From Candidatus Pantoea varia (GTDB lineage: Bacteria; Pseudomonadota; Gammaproteobacteria; Enterobacterales; Enterobacteriaceae), in contig NZ_FOVG01000005.1 in assembly GCF_900115075.1 (NCBI RefSeq), positions 62,001 to 126,000 on the forward strand: a DNA stretch of 64,000 nt, written 5' to 3'. Within the stretch, counting starts at the first letter, position 1. The number at the start of each line of letters is the position of its first letter. This document shows, piece after piece, positions 27,695 through 37,197 of this stretch. The notes beneath the pieces were generated by a model. It had not been told where the DNA came from. It ran no database searches and was given only the letters and a program-made list of their open reading frames with translations. Position numbers and translations under genes: made by a program.

Positions 27695-29966
27695 CCAGTA
27701 AACGACGACGGGTAATAATTCGCATCAGACGCCACGTCATTAGCGCGAACAGCACCACCACAAAGAGTGCGCAGAGTGCCAGCCAGAAGGGATGGGTCGA
27801 GAGTAGCGACCAGAGGCGCTCCCACCACGGCAGATGACCAACGTAGTAGCTCTCGCCAACCCGCAGGCTGTTAACCCCTGACTCGCGGATAATCGCGGTA
27901 GAGCCAGACATTGCGCCACGCTTATCGCTGTCACTCATTGCCTCGTTGAGCAGTTGCCAGCCACGCGGCGTGCCATCGGCGAGCAGTGCCACCACGCTGC
28001 GCTGATCGTAAAACGGCGACTGGAAGCCGATCACCGTTGCCAGCGGGCCGCGGGAGCTGATGGCAGTGGTGCTTTCTGCCGTCTGATCGCGACTACTTTG
28101 CGGATTCATCTGTGGCGTGATCCGTCGCACAGGTTCTTTCAGCCAGCTGGCGGTGGCGTCGACCAGCGCCGGGATCCGCTGGTCATCCTGCAGATCTTTG
28201 GGGATGACACCGATCATCAGTAGATCCACATCCTGCTTCTTCGCCGTGGCCCAGTCGTCGGTCAACTGAACGCGCAGTGCCGGATAGCCGGTCTGTGCGC
28301 CACTATTGCCCATCGCATTCAACAGTGTGCTGACCTGCTGGACGTCTGGTTTTGGCGGCATCAGCACCAGAGTTTGCGCCAGATCGGCATAACGGCTGAA
28401 CGGGAAGCCCGCATTTGCCCAGGCACGCAGTGACGGCATTTCGATGTAGTGGCGATAGCCAGAAAAATCGATGCTGGAACTGTCGTCCACCACCACATGA
28501 TGGCCGACCGGCGTCACGGTTTCACAACGCCCGTCAGCATTGCCACCAATAAAGGTGTTGGCATAGTCAAAATCGAAGCGCAGCTGGTTCACCACACCCA
28601 GACGTAACGCCGGAATCAGCAGTTCATGGTTTTTGTCCAGCATTCCCTGAATCAGAGGAATATGCAGCAACTGCTGACCGGCCGTGTTTTTAGGCGGTAG
28701 CGGATAATCCTGGATGAACTGATTATTCAGGTTTACCGCCAGCCGTGAGCCATCCGACTGGAAAGGCGCGGTATAGCGATAGCTCAGATCCATGTCGATG
28801 CCGCGCGCGCGAACCAGAAAAAGATCGGGCGGCAGATTCAGCGTCAGGCTGATGGGATTGGGCTGCAGGCCGTCAGACTGCAGCTGGTTTTCATACTGCG
28901 TCAGCTCAGCAAAGGTGGTGCGGCGATCGGTGCGCACCCAGTTTGGCGCATCATAGGGCTGGCGCGGTGCCAGCAGCGTAACGCGGTCAATGGTCGAGGT
29001 GTCCCCACGCAACAGCAACTCACCCTGCGCAATCCCCTGCACCGCCGTCAGCAAATCGTCATCGTTGCGTCCCAGGATCAACAGCATTTTTTCATAGGGA
29101 CTGTCAGGCTGACTCACTATCTCCACGGTCGGCTTAACAACCGGCGGCAGATCTTTCAGGAAATCCGGGCGCGCATCGTTGGTGGCAAACACCACGGCAT
29201 GCTGCTGTTGCGGCAGCTGATTGTAGAGCACCGGAAAGCGCTGTCCGCGCCAGGCGGCTTTGCTGCCGAACCAGGAGGCGAGAATCGCGGCAGCCCGCTG
29301 CTGCTTGATCTCCGGCTGGGCAGTAAACACCATCGGCAGGGTCAGCGGTCGCGTGTCGCGGGTATCAAAAAAGGGTTCCGGAAAATGGGAGAGGTCATTT
29401 TTCAGCGGCAGTTTTTGCAGCGTCAGATCGATGCCGCTCTCTTTGCCGATATCAAGCCAGATGGTGCTGTTGGCCGGATTTTCGCAGATGTTGGCGTAGT
29501 GACCAACCAGCTCAAAGCGCACGCGGTTAAAGTCAGCAATATAGCGAGGATCGATCGCCAGCTGCGTCTGAATCTCTTTACCCGGCTGGTCCGGGGTGAT
29601 GGTGATCAGGCCGATCAGCTCATCGTTGAGATAAACCTTCAGCTGCGACAGCACAGGCAGCAGCGCAGGCGAGGGCCGATAGGTGAGATTAAGCAGCGCA
29701 CGCGTCACCACCTCATCACTGCGCACCCCGAACTCGATCTGCCCGCTGGTACGCGTTCCGCTCAGCGTCATGCTACCCGGCGGCGGTGCCAGCTTAACAA
29801 AGCTCAGCTGACTGTTACGCAGCGGTGCAGCAGGCTGTGGCGGCAAAGATTGCACCGCGGTTTCTCCGGGAGTGACCGGCATATTTTCCTGCGCCAGGGC
29901 GCAGCTCAGTGTTGTGGAACCCAACAGCAGCGCAGCGACCCACCTGTTTACTCTCGTTATCGTCAT
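27681..29966 (-). CDS. bcsB: Cellulose synthase periplasmic subunit BcsB, type II operon
   Basis: BcsB is the membrane-anchored periplasmic partner that BcsA needs for activity and that guides the emerging glucan. The 761-residue protein has a signal peptide (about 1-26). It has paired carbohydrate-binding and flavodoxin-like domains, with PGSMTLSGTRTSGQIEFGVRSDEVVTRALL at the start, and one C-terminal membrane anchor (about 728-750, HPFWLALCALFVVVLFALMTW), ending in a short basic cytoplasmic tail. The length is near E. coli BcsB. It follows bcsA after 4 bases and overlaps bcsC. It lacks the long low-complexity N-terminus seen in its type I counterpart in this window. Confidence 0.95.
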   Translation of the reverse strand: MTITRVNRWVAALLLGSTTLSCALAQENMPVTPGETAVQSLPPQPAAPLRNSQLSFVKLAPPPGSMTLSGTRTSGQIEFGVRSDEVVTRALLNLTYRPSPALLPVLSQLKVYLNDELIGLITITPDQPGKEIQTQLAIDPRYIADFNRVRFELVGHYANICENPANSTIWLDIGKESGIDLTLQKLPLKNDLSHFPEPFFDTRDTRPLTLPMVFTAQPEIKQQRAAAILASWFGSKAAWRGQRFPVLYNQLPQQQHAVVFATNDARPDFLKDLPPVVKPTVEIVSQPDSPYEKMLLILGRNDDDLLTAVQGIAQGELLLRGDTSTIDRVTLLAPRQPYDAPNWVRTDRRTTFAELTQYENQLQSDGLQPNPISLTLNLPPDLFLVRARGIDMDLSYRYTAPFQSDGSRLAVNLNNQFIQDYPLPPKNTAGQQLLHIPLIQGMLDKNHELLIPALRLGVVNQLRFDFDYANTFIGGNADGRCETVTPVGHHVVVDDSSSIDFSGYRHYIEMPSLRAWANAGFPFSRYADLAQTLVLMPPKPDVQQVSTLLNAMGNSGAQTGYPALRVQLTDDWATAKKQDVDLLMIGVIPKDLQDDQRIPALVDATASWLKEPVRRITPQMNPQSSRDQTAESTTAISSRGPLATVIGFQSPFYDQRSVVALLADGTPRGWQLLNEAMSDSDKRGAMSGSTAIIRESGVNSLRVGESYYVGHLPWWERLWSLLSTHPFWLALCALFVVVLFALMTWRLMRIITRRRLLDEDE

Positions 29967-29970
29967 ATCA

Positions 29971-32571
29971 TCAACTCAATGCGTTTTTTGAAGCTGGCAC
30001 ACGGATGCCTTGCGGCAACAGCGAAGCCAGCCAGCTCACCCCAACGGTAAGCAGGTTAAACAGCCGACGTAACTGCGGCGGGCCATATTCCGCCAGGCGC
30101 AGGTAACCTTTGAAACCGAGGACCATGATATCGGCGAGGCTTTGCACCGGTTTATCTTCCGGAAAACCGTCCTGCCACAGCGCCCAGGTATCGGCGCGGG
30201 CGAAGGTACACTGGATAAATTCAATATGTTGCTGGGTGGTCAGCTGATGGAGACGCACGCCAGCCCGGTGGCCAAAGACACGCTGCACCTGGCAGGGGAA
30301 GCTAAACTCCTGCTGTCCACGACGCAGCAGCAGCCACACTTTTTCATTCTCCCGCAGCGCATCCGGCTCGCGCATCTCCAGCCCGACGCCGCCATCCGAG
30401 TAGTCACGCAGCGTACAGGGCAGCATATGACCATCTTCGCGTGCGATGGCGGCCGGCATGGCGATCTCTACGCGGTGCGCCTCGCGGATCTGCCGGGCTT
30501 CAACCGAAACCGCCACCGCACCGCCAAGAATAATCATGTTGTAGAGCACCCAAATCAGGCTTACGCAGACGGTCAGTATCTCGTTGGCCGGACCGTGCTG
30601 CATGCGCCAGAACGCCATCAACACGCCCGCCACATTAAGCAACACCAGCAACATATAGGGCTTGGTTATCACCCAGTCCAGATGCTGCTCCTCGACCAGT
30701 CCGCCTTTCGCCGTGACGTTAAACTTACCCTTGTGAGGATTGAACAGCGCCACGGTAGTAGGCCGGGCGATATACCAGGCCAGCACCGTCTCGTAAACTT
30801 CGCTCCAGAAAGAGTGACGCCAGCGCCCCTGAATACGCGAGTTGGTCAGGCTGGTGTGCAGCATATGAGGTAAAACATAGATGGCGATCGCCAGGGCAGG
30901 CGCGTAGATGATGTAGGCATGGCAGAGTAAAAACGCCAGCGGTGCCAGCAGGAAGATCAGCCGCGGAATGCCGGACAAAAAATGCAGCATGGCGTTGGCA
31001 TAACAGAGCCGCTGCACCCACTTCAAACCCTTACCAAACAACGGGTTATCAAGGCGGAAAATCTGCACCATCCCGCGTGCCCAGCGAATACGCTGCCCGA
31101 TATGCGCTGACAGGCTTTCGGTCGCCAGCCCGGCCGCCTGAGGAATGCGGATGTAGGCCGAGGTGTAGCCACGCCGGTGCAGACGCAGCGACGTATGGGC
31201 ATCTTCAGTGACGGTTTCTACGGCAATACCACCAATCTCTTCCAGCGCGGTGCGGCGCAGAATGGCGCAGGAGCCGCAGAAGAAGGCGGCGTCCCAGGTA
31301 TCGTTACCGTCCTGCACCAGCCCATAAAAGAGCGAACCCTCATTCGGCGTACGGCGAAACCGCCCGAGATTGCGCTCAAACGGATCGGGCGAAAAGAAGT
31401 GATGCGGCGTCTGCAGCATCGCCAGCCGGGGATCTTTGATAAACCAGCCCATGGCCATCTGTAAAAAAGAGCGTGTCGGCACATGGTCGCAGTCAAAGAT
31501 CGACACGAAGTCGCTGCGGCAGTAGTTTTTCAGCGCGTGGTTGATGTTCCCCGCCTTGGCATGTTCGTTAGAGGGACGCGCCACATAGTTAATGCCAATG
31601 CTGGTGGCAAACTCGCGGAATTCCGGCCGGTTGCCGTCGTCGAGCAGATAGATATTCAGGCGATCTTTCGGCCAGTCGATACCCAGCGCAGCATAGAGCG
31701 TCGGTCTGACAACGCTGAGAGCTTCGTTATAGGTCGGCACCAGCAGGTCCACCGATGGCCACTGCGAACGGTCAGCCGGCATGGAGACGGGTTGCCGGTT
31801 AAGCGGCCACAGCGTCTGGAAATAGCCCAGCACCAGCACCACCCAGGCGTAGGTCTCGGCTGCAATAAGCAGCAGACCAAAGATCAGGCTCAGCGGATCG
31901 TCCCAGTTCAGCGTCGAGGTGTAGCGCCACCAGAGGTAGCGGCACGACACGGTCAGCGACAGCACGATCAGCATCATGGTAGGAAAACGACCCGGAATGC
32001 GCCGTACCAGCATCGCCAGACCCCAGAGCAGTACGACAAAAATAAACTGCGTCATCAGACCAAACGGCTGGCTGATACAGAGCAGCGCCAGCAGTGAGGC
32101 AAAGAGAGCCGTCACGACAAAGAGGCTGCGTCGCATCGGCGGCGACAGGCGCTTCAGCCGCTGTTCGATGCGCGTATCAATGCCCTGGGTTTGCGAGCGG
32201 GCAATAACGTTGTCCAGCCAGCGATAGCCGTGCTGCCGCCAGCCAGAAAGGGCGCTCAGGCCCTTAACGCCGTCGCGGGCGCTCGCCTGGGGGAGCCGGA
32301 TCATAATCAGCCACAGTGTCTGGATCAGATAACGCAAGATATCCAGCGGACGCGGACGCTCCGGTGAGATGTGCGGATAGAGGCAGCGGCGCTGCTGAAT
32401 CACGCTCTGCCAGCCCGGGCTTTCGAAGCGGAGCAGCATCAGGCCCAGAACAGACCAGAAAAGATGAAGTGCGCTGGCGAAGCGGGAGGCGCCATTGCCT
32501 CGCGCAGTGGTATAGCCCTGATGCAGCGATTGCCAGGCGGGCGCAGTCAACAGCCAGCGCAACGGATTCAA
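29971..32571 (-). CDS. bcsA: Cellulose synthase catalytic subunit BcsA, type II operon
   Basis: BcsA polymerises UDP-glucose into beta-1,4-glucan and extrudes it through its membrane channel. The protein is 866 residues and has the roughly 150-residue N-terminal extension of E. coli-type BcsA. The GT-2 domain is complete: VDLLVPTYNE (274-283), DD at 311-312, D360xD362, TED at 455-457, and Q493RIRW. About eight membrane helices surround it. The C-terminal PilZ domain has R696EAHR700 and D723YSDGG, so it should need c-di-GMP for activity. It overlaps bcsQ by 4 bases. A shorter, type I BcsA is encoded about 13 kb further along. Confidence 0.97.
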   Translation of the reverse strand: MNPLRWLLTAPAWQSLHQGYTTARGNGASRFASALHLFWSVLGLMLLRFESPGWQSVIQQRRCLYPHISPERPRPLDILRYLIQTLWLIMIRLPQASARDGVKGLSALSGWRQHGYRWLDNVIARSQTQGIDTRIEQRLKRLSPPMRRSLFVVTALFASLLALLCISQPFGLMTQFIFVVLLWGLAMLVRRIPGRFPTMMLIVLSLTVSCRYLWWRYTSTLNWDDPLSLIFGLLLIAAETYAWVVLVLGYFQTLWPLNRQPVSMPADRSQWPSVDLLVPTYNEALSVVRPTLYAALGIDWPKDRLNIYLLDDGNRPEFREFATSIGINYVARPSNEHAKAGNINHALKNYCRSDFVSIFDCDHVPTRSFLQMAMGWFIKDPRLAMLQTPHHFFSPDPFERNLGRFRRTPNEGSLFYGLVQDGNDTWDAAFFCGSCAILRRTALEEIGGIAVETVTEDAHTSLRLHRRGYTSAYIRIPQAAGLATESLSAHIGQRIRWARGMVQIFRLDNPLFGKGLKWVQRLCYANAMLHFLSGIPRLIFLLAPLAFLLCHAYIIYAPALAIAIYVLPHMLHTSLTNSRIQGRWRHSFWSEVYETVLAWYIARPTTVALFNPHKGKFNVTAKGGLVEEQHLDWVITKPYMLLVLLNVAGVLMAFWRMQHGPANEILTVCVSLIWVLYNMIILGGAVAVSVEARQIREAHRVEIAMPAAIAREDGHMLPCTLRDYSDGGVGLEMREPDALRENEKVWLLLRRGQQEFSFPCQVQRVFGHRAGVRLHQLTTQQHIEFIQCTFARADTWALWQDGFPEDKPVQSLADIMVLGFKGYLRLAEYGPPQLRRLFNLLTVGVSWLASLLPQGIRVPASKNALS

Positions 32572-33299
32572 GAACTCACTCCCTTCAGATTGAGCAGCAG
32601 CCAGTTAGCCAGCGTGATGATCTCCTCGCTGGCTAACGCATGTGGCCGGTATTCACCGACAGGTTGCTTCATCATCAGCGCCTCTGCCAGCGCCTCATCG
32701 CGATGAATCAGCAGCGGTATCAGCTGAGTCAGTGAAGCCATCCAGAGCTGATGCAGATCCTGCTGCAAACGGCTGTTGGCATTAAACTGATTGATAACAA
32801 AGCGGGTTCGCGCCGGAAAGCGGCGCTGGCTAAGGCGCAAATGACAATTGGCGTCAGGCTGGGTGATACACAGTATGCCGTCCAGCTGCGGATAGAGTGT
32901 TTCATGCCATGGCAGGGAGTCGGCAGGCAGATCAAAAATAATCCACTGATAGCGCGCCTGCAGGTCCGGCAATGCCTGGAGCAGCGGTGCGGCGACCGCC
33001 TCATTCTGACGGGTGATTGTCAAAGAATGCTGATGAGAAAGCACACCATGCGGCAGCAAATCAGGCCCATGGGGATAGCGCAGCGCGCTGTGCTGCCAGT
33101 CACCCCCTTCGCACAGTGCTTTCATCCAGCCAGTCTCCTGCTGAGCAGGCAGATTGAAATGCACGCCGAGCTGACTGACTGGCGAGCCGTCGATCAGCAA
33201 CACCCGCTCGCCGAGAGCCGCCAGCGCCCAGCCCAGACCGGCACATAGAGACGTTGTGCCGACACCGCCCCGCACGCCCTGAAGCGCTATCTGCGGCAT
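32568..33299 (-). CDS. bcsQ: ParA/MinD-like ATPase BcsQ with altered P-loop, type II operon
   Basis: In E. coli BcsQ forms a complex with BcsR that is needed for cellulose secretion and binds BcsE. The 243-residue SIMIBI-class protein starts MPQIALQGVRGGVGTTSLCAG. The deviant Walker A is therefore RGGVGTTS, without either of the usual lysines, as in E. coli BcsQ (RGGVGTTT). Later motifs include WIIFDLPADS, LCITQPDANCHLRLSQR and LIHRDEALAEALMMKQPVGEYRP. It is coupled by a 1-base overlap to bcsR and a 4-base overlap to bcsA. The type I BcsQ in this window instead has a normal KGGVGKTT motif. Confidence 0.94.
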   Translation of the reverse strand: MPQIALQGVRGGVGTTSLCAGLGWALAALGERVLLIDGSPVSQLGVHFNLPAQQETGWMKALCEGGDWQHSALRYPHGPDLLPHGVLSHQHSLTITRQNEAVAAPLLQALPDLQARYQWIIFDLPADSLPWHETLYPQLDGILCITQPDANCHLRLSQRRFPARTRFVINQFNANSRLQQDLHQLWMASLTQLIPLLIHRDEALAEALMMKQPVGEYRPHALASEEIITLANWLLLNLKGVSS

Positions 33300-33496
33300 C
33301 AGTGAGGTTGCTCAGGCTGGCTGGGGACCGTTTCGGCTAACAGCGTCCAGCGCGACAAAATTTCTTTCAGACGCTCTTCGCGCGCAATATCGACATAACG
33401 AAAAGAGTGCAAAGAAAAGGCGTCACGCAAAGCACTAATATCATCCTGACGATCGCCATCGGCGGCCTCAGGGGTATGAAGATTTGGGTTTTTCAT
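33299..33496 (-). CDS. bcsR: BcsQ partner protein BcsR
   Basis: This is a small cytoplasmic protein of 65 residues, first gene of the type II operon. It contains the family core DDISALRDAFSLHSFRYVDIAREERLKEILSRW, the conserved C-terminal half of E. coli BcsR (YhjR, 62 residues). BcsR stabilises BcsQ and is a component of the Bcs macrocomplex in E. coli. The stop overlaps the bcsQ start by one base (TGATG). The operon promoter must lie in the 202-bp divergent region shared with bcsE. Confidence 0.9.
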   Translation of the reverse strand: MKNPNLHTPEAADGDRQDDISALRDAFSLHSFRYVDIAREERLKEILSRWTLLAETVPSQPEQPH

Positions 33497-33657
33497 TACT
33501 GTTCGCCAAAGATAAAAACACTGTCAGACTCAGAATAGCCGCCTGCGCGTAAAAAAGAGGTTCAAAAAGATTTTCAGCAACGCTGCATTTGCCAGACGTT
33601 GTGAGCCAGTTTGTCATTGGCAATGTTTAAATTTCTCAGGTTACATCCTGGCCTGTC

Positions 33658-33663
33658 TATAAT
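33658..33663 (+). promoter_or_regulatory. Possible -10 element of bcsEFG
   Basis: A perfect TATAAT lies 35 bases before the bcsE ATG within the bcsR/bcsE divergent region. No good -35 hexamer is found at 16-18 bases spacing, so either an activator or an alternative holoenzyme would be required. The call is weak. Confidence 0.35.
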
Positions 33664-33698
33664 AAGCTAGCCTGGACTGGAAAAATAACGAATTCAAT

Positions 33699-35237
33699 AT
33701 GAAAAATTCTTTTTCGCTAGGGCTGTTGCATGTTCAGCCTGAATTAACGGCATTGCAAACGCCTGGCTGTTATTGGGTGACGTGTGCACGGCAGGATGAC
33801 GCCCGCACGTTTATCCGACAGGTGATTTCCCATCAGCAGGCCGTCACGCTAATCAGCGCTGATCAACCGCCTCGTGATTTCCTGACGCCCGACCCAATCG
33901 GCGGCCCCGACCGTATCCCGCTGTTTTCTCTTTCCAAAAGCAAACGGAGTCTTTTTCAGCTGGAAAGTGATTTTCTGCGCACATTTGGCAGTAAAAACGG
34001 ACTGGTAATATTTAACAGCAGCGCGGCGCAATGGGATAAGCTCGATGACGCCGAATTAACCCGGTGGATAAAGGGTATGCGCCGCACGCTGCATAAAAGA
34101 AAACTCACGCTTTTAATCATTACCTCCGGTACCACCATAATAAATCTGAGCAATAATCTTCAGCGTTATTTTCGTCAGCTGGATGGCGTTGCGCATTTGA
34201 GCTTTCAGCAGGACAGCTGGCAGTATCGAATTAACTGGTGGTATGCCGCGGAACGCCTGCTCGCCGATCGTGCAATACGTCTGGGCTGTGAAGAGGATCG
34301 TTTCTTTACCTTAAATGAAAAGCAGGAACCGTTGAGCCTTAATGACGAACAACATTATCTCGCGGACAAAATCGTGCTTGAGGGCGCGCCGCCGCTTTCA
34401 CGCCAGTGGCAGCTCTTTGATGATAATGAGCAGGTCTGGTTGCGGGCACAACAGGCCAATGCTGCGACGGTTATTTTCAGTCTGACCCGCAGCGACTATA
34501 TCAGCGAACTGGCAAAGATGGTGCACAGCCTGCGTCGTGCTCGCGGCAACGGAATGAAAATTGTGGTACGTGAGATGGGGGCCAGCCTGCGTTATAGCGA
34601 CGAGCGCCTGCTGCTGGCCTGCGGAGTCAATACCATCGTGCCGGCTAACGCAGCCATGTCGCGCTTTCTGATCACGCTGGAAGGTCTTCAGGGACAAGTG
34701 TTTAACCGTCGCGTTCCCGCCAGTCTTGAAGCGTTAACCGCTTCGTTGCAGCCGCTGCATGAGAAAGGGTACCTGCGGCTTGACGCCTTCTGTCAGTCAG
34801 TCAGCCAGTTGATCAGTAATACCTTACTGCCGGAAAATGATAAGGGCCTGTTAGTGGCATTGCGGCCAGTGCCGCAGCTTAAACCTCAGCAGATTCTGAC
34901 GCTCTGTAAGCCGCGTCGCTTCGGCGACCTGGTCACGGTGCTGGAAGATCGCGTCATACTGTTTCTCTCCTCCTGCCGCTACAACGATCTCGATAAAGCA
35001 TTGAAATATATATTTTCATTGCCTCACGACGAGCTGTTTGCAAACCGGATGGTCTGGTTCGAGGATAATCAGATTCTTGCGGAAGTCAGCAATATCAAAA
35101 AACTGACGCCGATGGCGATTCAGGAACTGACGCCGGTTTCAGAATCTCTGCGCGAATCCACCCTCAAGCCAGTGGATGCGCCTGAACGTTCGGCACCGCA
35201 GCCCATCTCTTTACTGCCGGAGAAAGAATCCCGATGA
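33699..35237 (+). CDS. bcsE: c-di-GMP-binding cellulose regulator BcsE
   Basis: BcsE is a cytoplasmic c-di-GMP receptor that boosts cellulose output and, in E. coli, interacts with BcsRQ and BcsF. The 512-residue protein begins MKNSFSLGLLHVQPELTALQTPGCYWV. It carries the N-terminal ATPase-like and degenerate receiver-like regions. The C-terminal GGDEF-like (GIL) domain has the I-site-type motif R407-F-G-D410. It is divergent from bcsR and overlaps bcsF by 4 bases, the usual bcsEFG layout of type II systems. The ribosome site is weak. Confidence 0.94.
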   Translation: MKNSFSLGLLHVQPELTALQTPGCYWVTCARQDDARTFIRQVISHQQAVTLISADQPPRDFLTPDPIGGPDRIPLFSLSKSKRSLFQLESDFLRTFGSKNGLVIFNSSAAQWDKLDDAELTRWIKGMRRTLHKRKLTLLIITSGTTIINLSNNLQRYFRQLDGVAHLSFQQDSWQYRINWWYAAERLLADRAIRLGCEEDRFFTLNEKQEPLSLNDEQHYLADKIVLEGAPPLSRQWQLFDDNEQVWLRAQQANAATVIFSLTRSDYISELAKMVHSLRRARGNGMKIVVREMGASLRYSDERLLLACGVNTIVPANAAMSRFLITLEGLQGQVFNRRVPASLEALTASLQPLHEKGYLRLDAFCQSVSQLISNTLLPENDKGLLVALRPVPQLKPQQILTLCKPRRFGDLVTVLEDRVILFLSSCRYNDLDKALKYIFSLPHDELFANRMVWFEDNQILAEVSNIKKLTPMAIQELTPVSESLRESTLKPVDAPERSAPQPISLLPEKESR

Positions 35238-35431
35238 ACCTGATGGACTGGGTACAGATTGCGCTGCTGACTATTTTTATCCTGTTGATTTTAAAGCCTC
35301 TCTGGCAACGCTGGCTGCCGCGCCGCTGGAACGGTCTGCTGAATCGCCTGTTGCCTGCTCGCGCGCTGAAGTCTGAAGGTCACTGGCAGCGTCAACCTTC
35401 AAAAACGGATGCAAAAATTAATGAAAAATGA
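35234..35431 (+). CDS. bcsF: Small membrane protein BcsF
   Basis: This is a 65-residue protein with one hydrophobic helix at about residues 6-25 (WVQIALLTIFILLILKPLW), followed by an Arg/Lys-rich cytoplasmic tail. Its sequence is only weakly like E. coli BcsF, but size, topology and position between bcsE and bcsG agree. BcsF recruits BcsE to the membrane in E. coli. Its start overlaps the bcsE stop (ATGA) and its end overlaps the bcsG start. Confidence 0.82.
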   Translation: MNLMDWVQIALLTIFILLILKPLWQRWLPRRWNGLLNRLLPARALKSEGHWQRQPSKTDAKINEK

Positions 35432-37082
35432 TCAACCCGCTGCGGCCCACTCTTCCGGTTTGTGGTCCTGCTGGCGCGGACTGGGCGGCTGGAATTTCTA
35501 CTTTTTAGTGAAGTTCGCCCTGCTGTGGTACGGCTATCTCAACTTTCACGCACTCAGCAACCTGGTGTTTCTCGCCTGGCTGCTGTTCCCGCTGCCGACG
35601 GTACGCCTGCATCGCCTGCGCCACTGGATCTCGATCCCCATTGGTGCAGGACTGTTCTGGCATGACACCTGGCTGCCAGGACTCAGTAGCCTCCTCAGCC
35701 AGGGTGATCAGCTGGCGGGCTTCTCCGCAGCCTATCTTCTCGATCTGGCAGACCGGTTTATCAACTGGCAAATGGTAGGTGCGCTCTTTGTCCTGCTGGT
35801 TCTCTATCTCTTTGTTGCGCAGTGGGTTCGTATCACCGTGCTGGTTTCATTGATGCTGATCTGGCTCAATGTACTCACTATCGCTGGCCCGGCGATGTCG
35901 CTGCTGCCGACCCGCGCAGCCACCCCGCAGGTGGTCCTGAATCAGACGCCAGCCGCCAGCCAGCCAGCCGCTACGCCGGATGGGCTCGATCAGTCTGCAC
36001 CCGCGACCAGCTCGAATCTGACCGCCTGGCTCAACCGTTTCTATGAAAGTGAGCGCAAGCGCGTCACCCACTTCCCCGACAGCCTGCCTGCCGATTCACA
36101 GCCGTTCGACATTCTGGTGATCAACATCTGTTCTCTCGCCTGGTCAGATATGGATGCCTCGCAGCTGCGTAATCATCCGCTGTGGCAGCATTTCGACATC
36201 ATGCTGACCAACTACAACTCCGCCACCAGCTACAGTGGACCGGCAGGGATTCGTCTGCTGCGTGCCAGCTGCGGTCAGACCTCGCACAGCGATCTCTACA
36301 AGCCCACTGATTCACGCTGCTATCTGTTCGATAATCTGGCGAAGCTGGGCTTTAAAGAGCAGCTGATGATGGACCACACCGGCGTGTTTGGTAACTATCT
36401 CAAAGAACTGCGCGAGGGCGGGGATATTCAGGCACCGCTGATGTCGCAGGCGGGTGTTGCGCCGGAGGTGACCTCATTCGACAGCACGCCGGTGTTCAAC
36501 GATGCCCAGCTGATGCAGCGCTGGCTCGACGATCGCAGCAAGAGCAGCGATGCCCGCAGCGCCACCTTCTATAACCTGATCCCGCTGCACGACGGCACCC
36601 GCGAACTGGGCAGCACCCAGACCGCCCCATGGAAGCCGCGCGCTCAGTTGCTGTTTGATCAGATCGACGCCTTCCTCACTCAGCTGGAGAAGTCAGGCCG
36701 TCGGGTGATGGTGCTGGTGGTGCCGGAGCATGGGGCCGCCCTGCAGGGTGATAAGATGCAGATGTCAGGCCTGCGCGACATTCCCAGCCCGGGTATTACG
36801 CATGTGCCGGTCGGGATTAAGTTTGTCGGCATGAAAGCCCCGCATCAGGGACAACCACTCAATATTGATGCGCCAACCAGCCTGCTGGCGGTCTCAGAGA
36901 TTGTGTCTCGCGTGGTGGATGGGCAGGTATTTAATGCGCCAAATGTGAATATGTCGGTGCTGACTGACAAGCTGCCGCAGACGCCAGTGGTGTCGGAAAA
37001 CGACGGTGCGGTGGTGATGATGTATCAGGGCAAGCCCTGGATCAGGCTGAATGGCGGAGACTGGGTACCCTATCCGGAGTAA
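35421..37082 (+). CDS. bcsG: Cellulose phosphoethanolamine transferase BcsG
   Basis: BcsG moves phosphoethanolamine from phosphatidylethanolamine to glucose units of cellulose. It has five N-terminal membrane helices and a periplasmic zinc-dependent alkaline-phosphatase-fold domain. The N-terminus (GGWNFYFLVKFALLW) and LFWHDTWLPG match E. coli. The catalytic part has NICSLAWSD, the nucleophile region NSATSYSGPAGIRLLRASCGQTSH, and the zinc-ligand motif VVPEHGAALQGD. I prefer the ATG at 35421, which aligns the N-terminus with E. coli BcsG; an ATG four codons earlier (35409) is possible. Its presence marks the adjacent operon as one that makes pEtN-cellulose. Confidence 0.95.
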   Translation: MKNDQPAAAHSSGLWSCWRGLGGWNFYFLVKFALLWYGYLNFHALSNLVFLAWLLFPLPTVRLHRLRHWISIPIGAGLFWHDTWLPGLSSLLSQGDQLAGFSAAYLLDLADRFINWQMVGALFVLLVLYLFVAQWVRITVLVSLMLIWLNVLTIAGPAMSLLPTRAATPQVVLNQTPAASQPAATPDGLDQSAPATSSNLTAWLNRFYESERKRVTHFPDSLPADSQPFDILVINICSLAWSDMDASQLRNHPLWQHFDIMLTNYNSATSYSGPAGIRLLRASCGQTSHSDLYKPTDSRCYLFDNLAKLGFKEQLMMDHTGVFGNYLKELREGGDIQAPLMSQAGVAPEVTSFDSTPVFNDAQLMQRWLDDRSKSSDARSATFYNLIPLHDGTRELGSTQTAPWKPRAQLLFDQIDAFLTQLEKSGRRVMVLVVPEHGAALQGDKMQMSGLRDIPSPGITHVPVGIKFVGMKAPHQGQPLNIDAPTSLLAVSEIVSRVVDGQVFNAPNVNMSVLTDKLPQTPVVSENDGAVVMMYQGKPWIRLNGGDWVPYPE

Positions 37083-37109
37083 CGCATCACCGCCGGGAAG
37101 CAGAAGTGC

Positions 37110-37143
37110 GGGTCAGGCGCAGCTTAACGCCTGACCCCTTTTT
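37110..37143 (+). terminator. Rho-independent terminator of bcsEFG
   Basis: GGGTCAGGCG, an 8-base loop and CGCCTGACCC form a perfect 10-bp stem followed by C and five T residues. It lies 27 bases after the bcsG stop. A second, less regular GC-rich hairpin (about 37157-37193) just past the bcsZ stop may end the opposing type I operon. Confidence 0.9.
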
Positions 37144-37197
37144 ATCGTGTTACTGTCGGCAGCAGAACAGCGGCCAGCGCCGCCGTTCTGCCTGTTA

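Noticed and set aside
29199..30050. 283-codon plus-strand ORF
   Set aside because: Antisense to type II bcsB and the end of bcsA; no recognisable domain.
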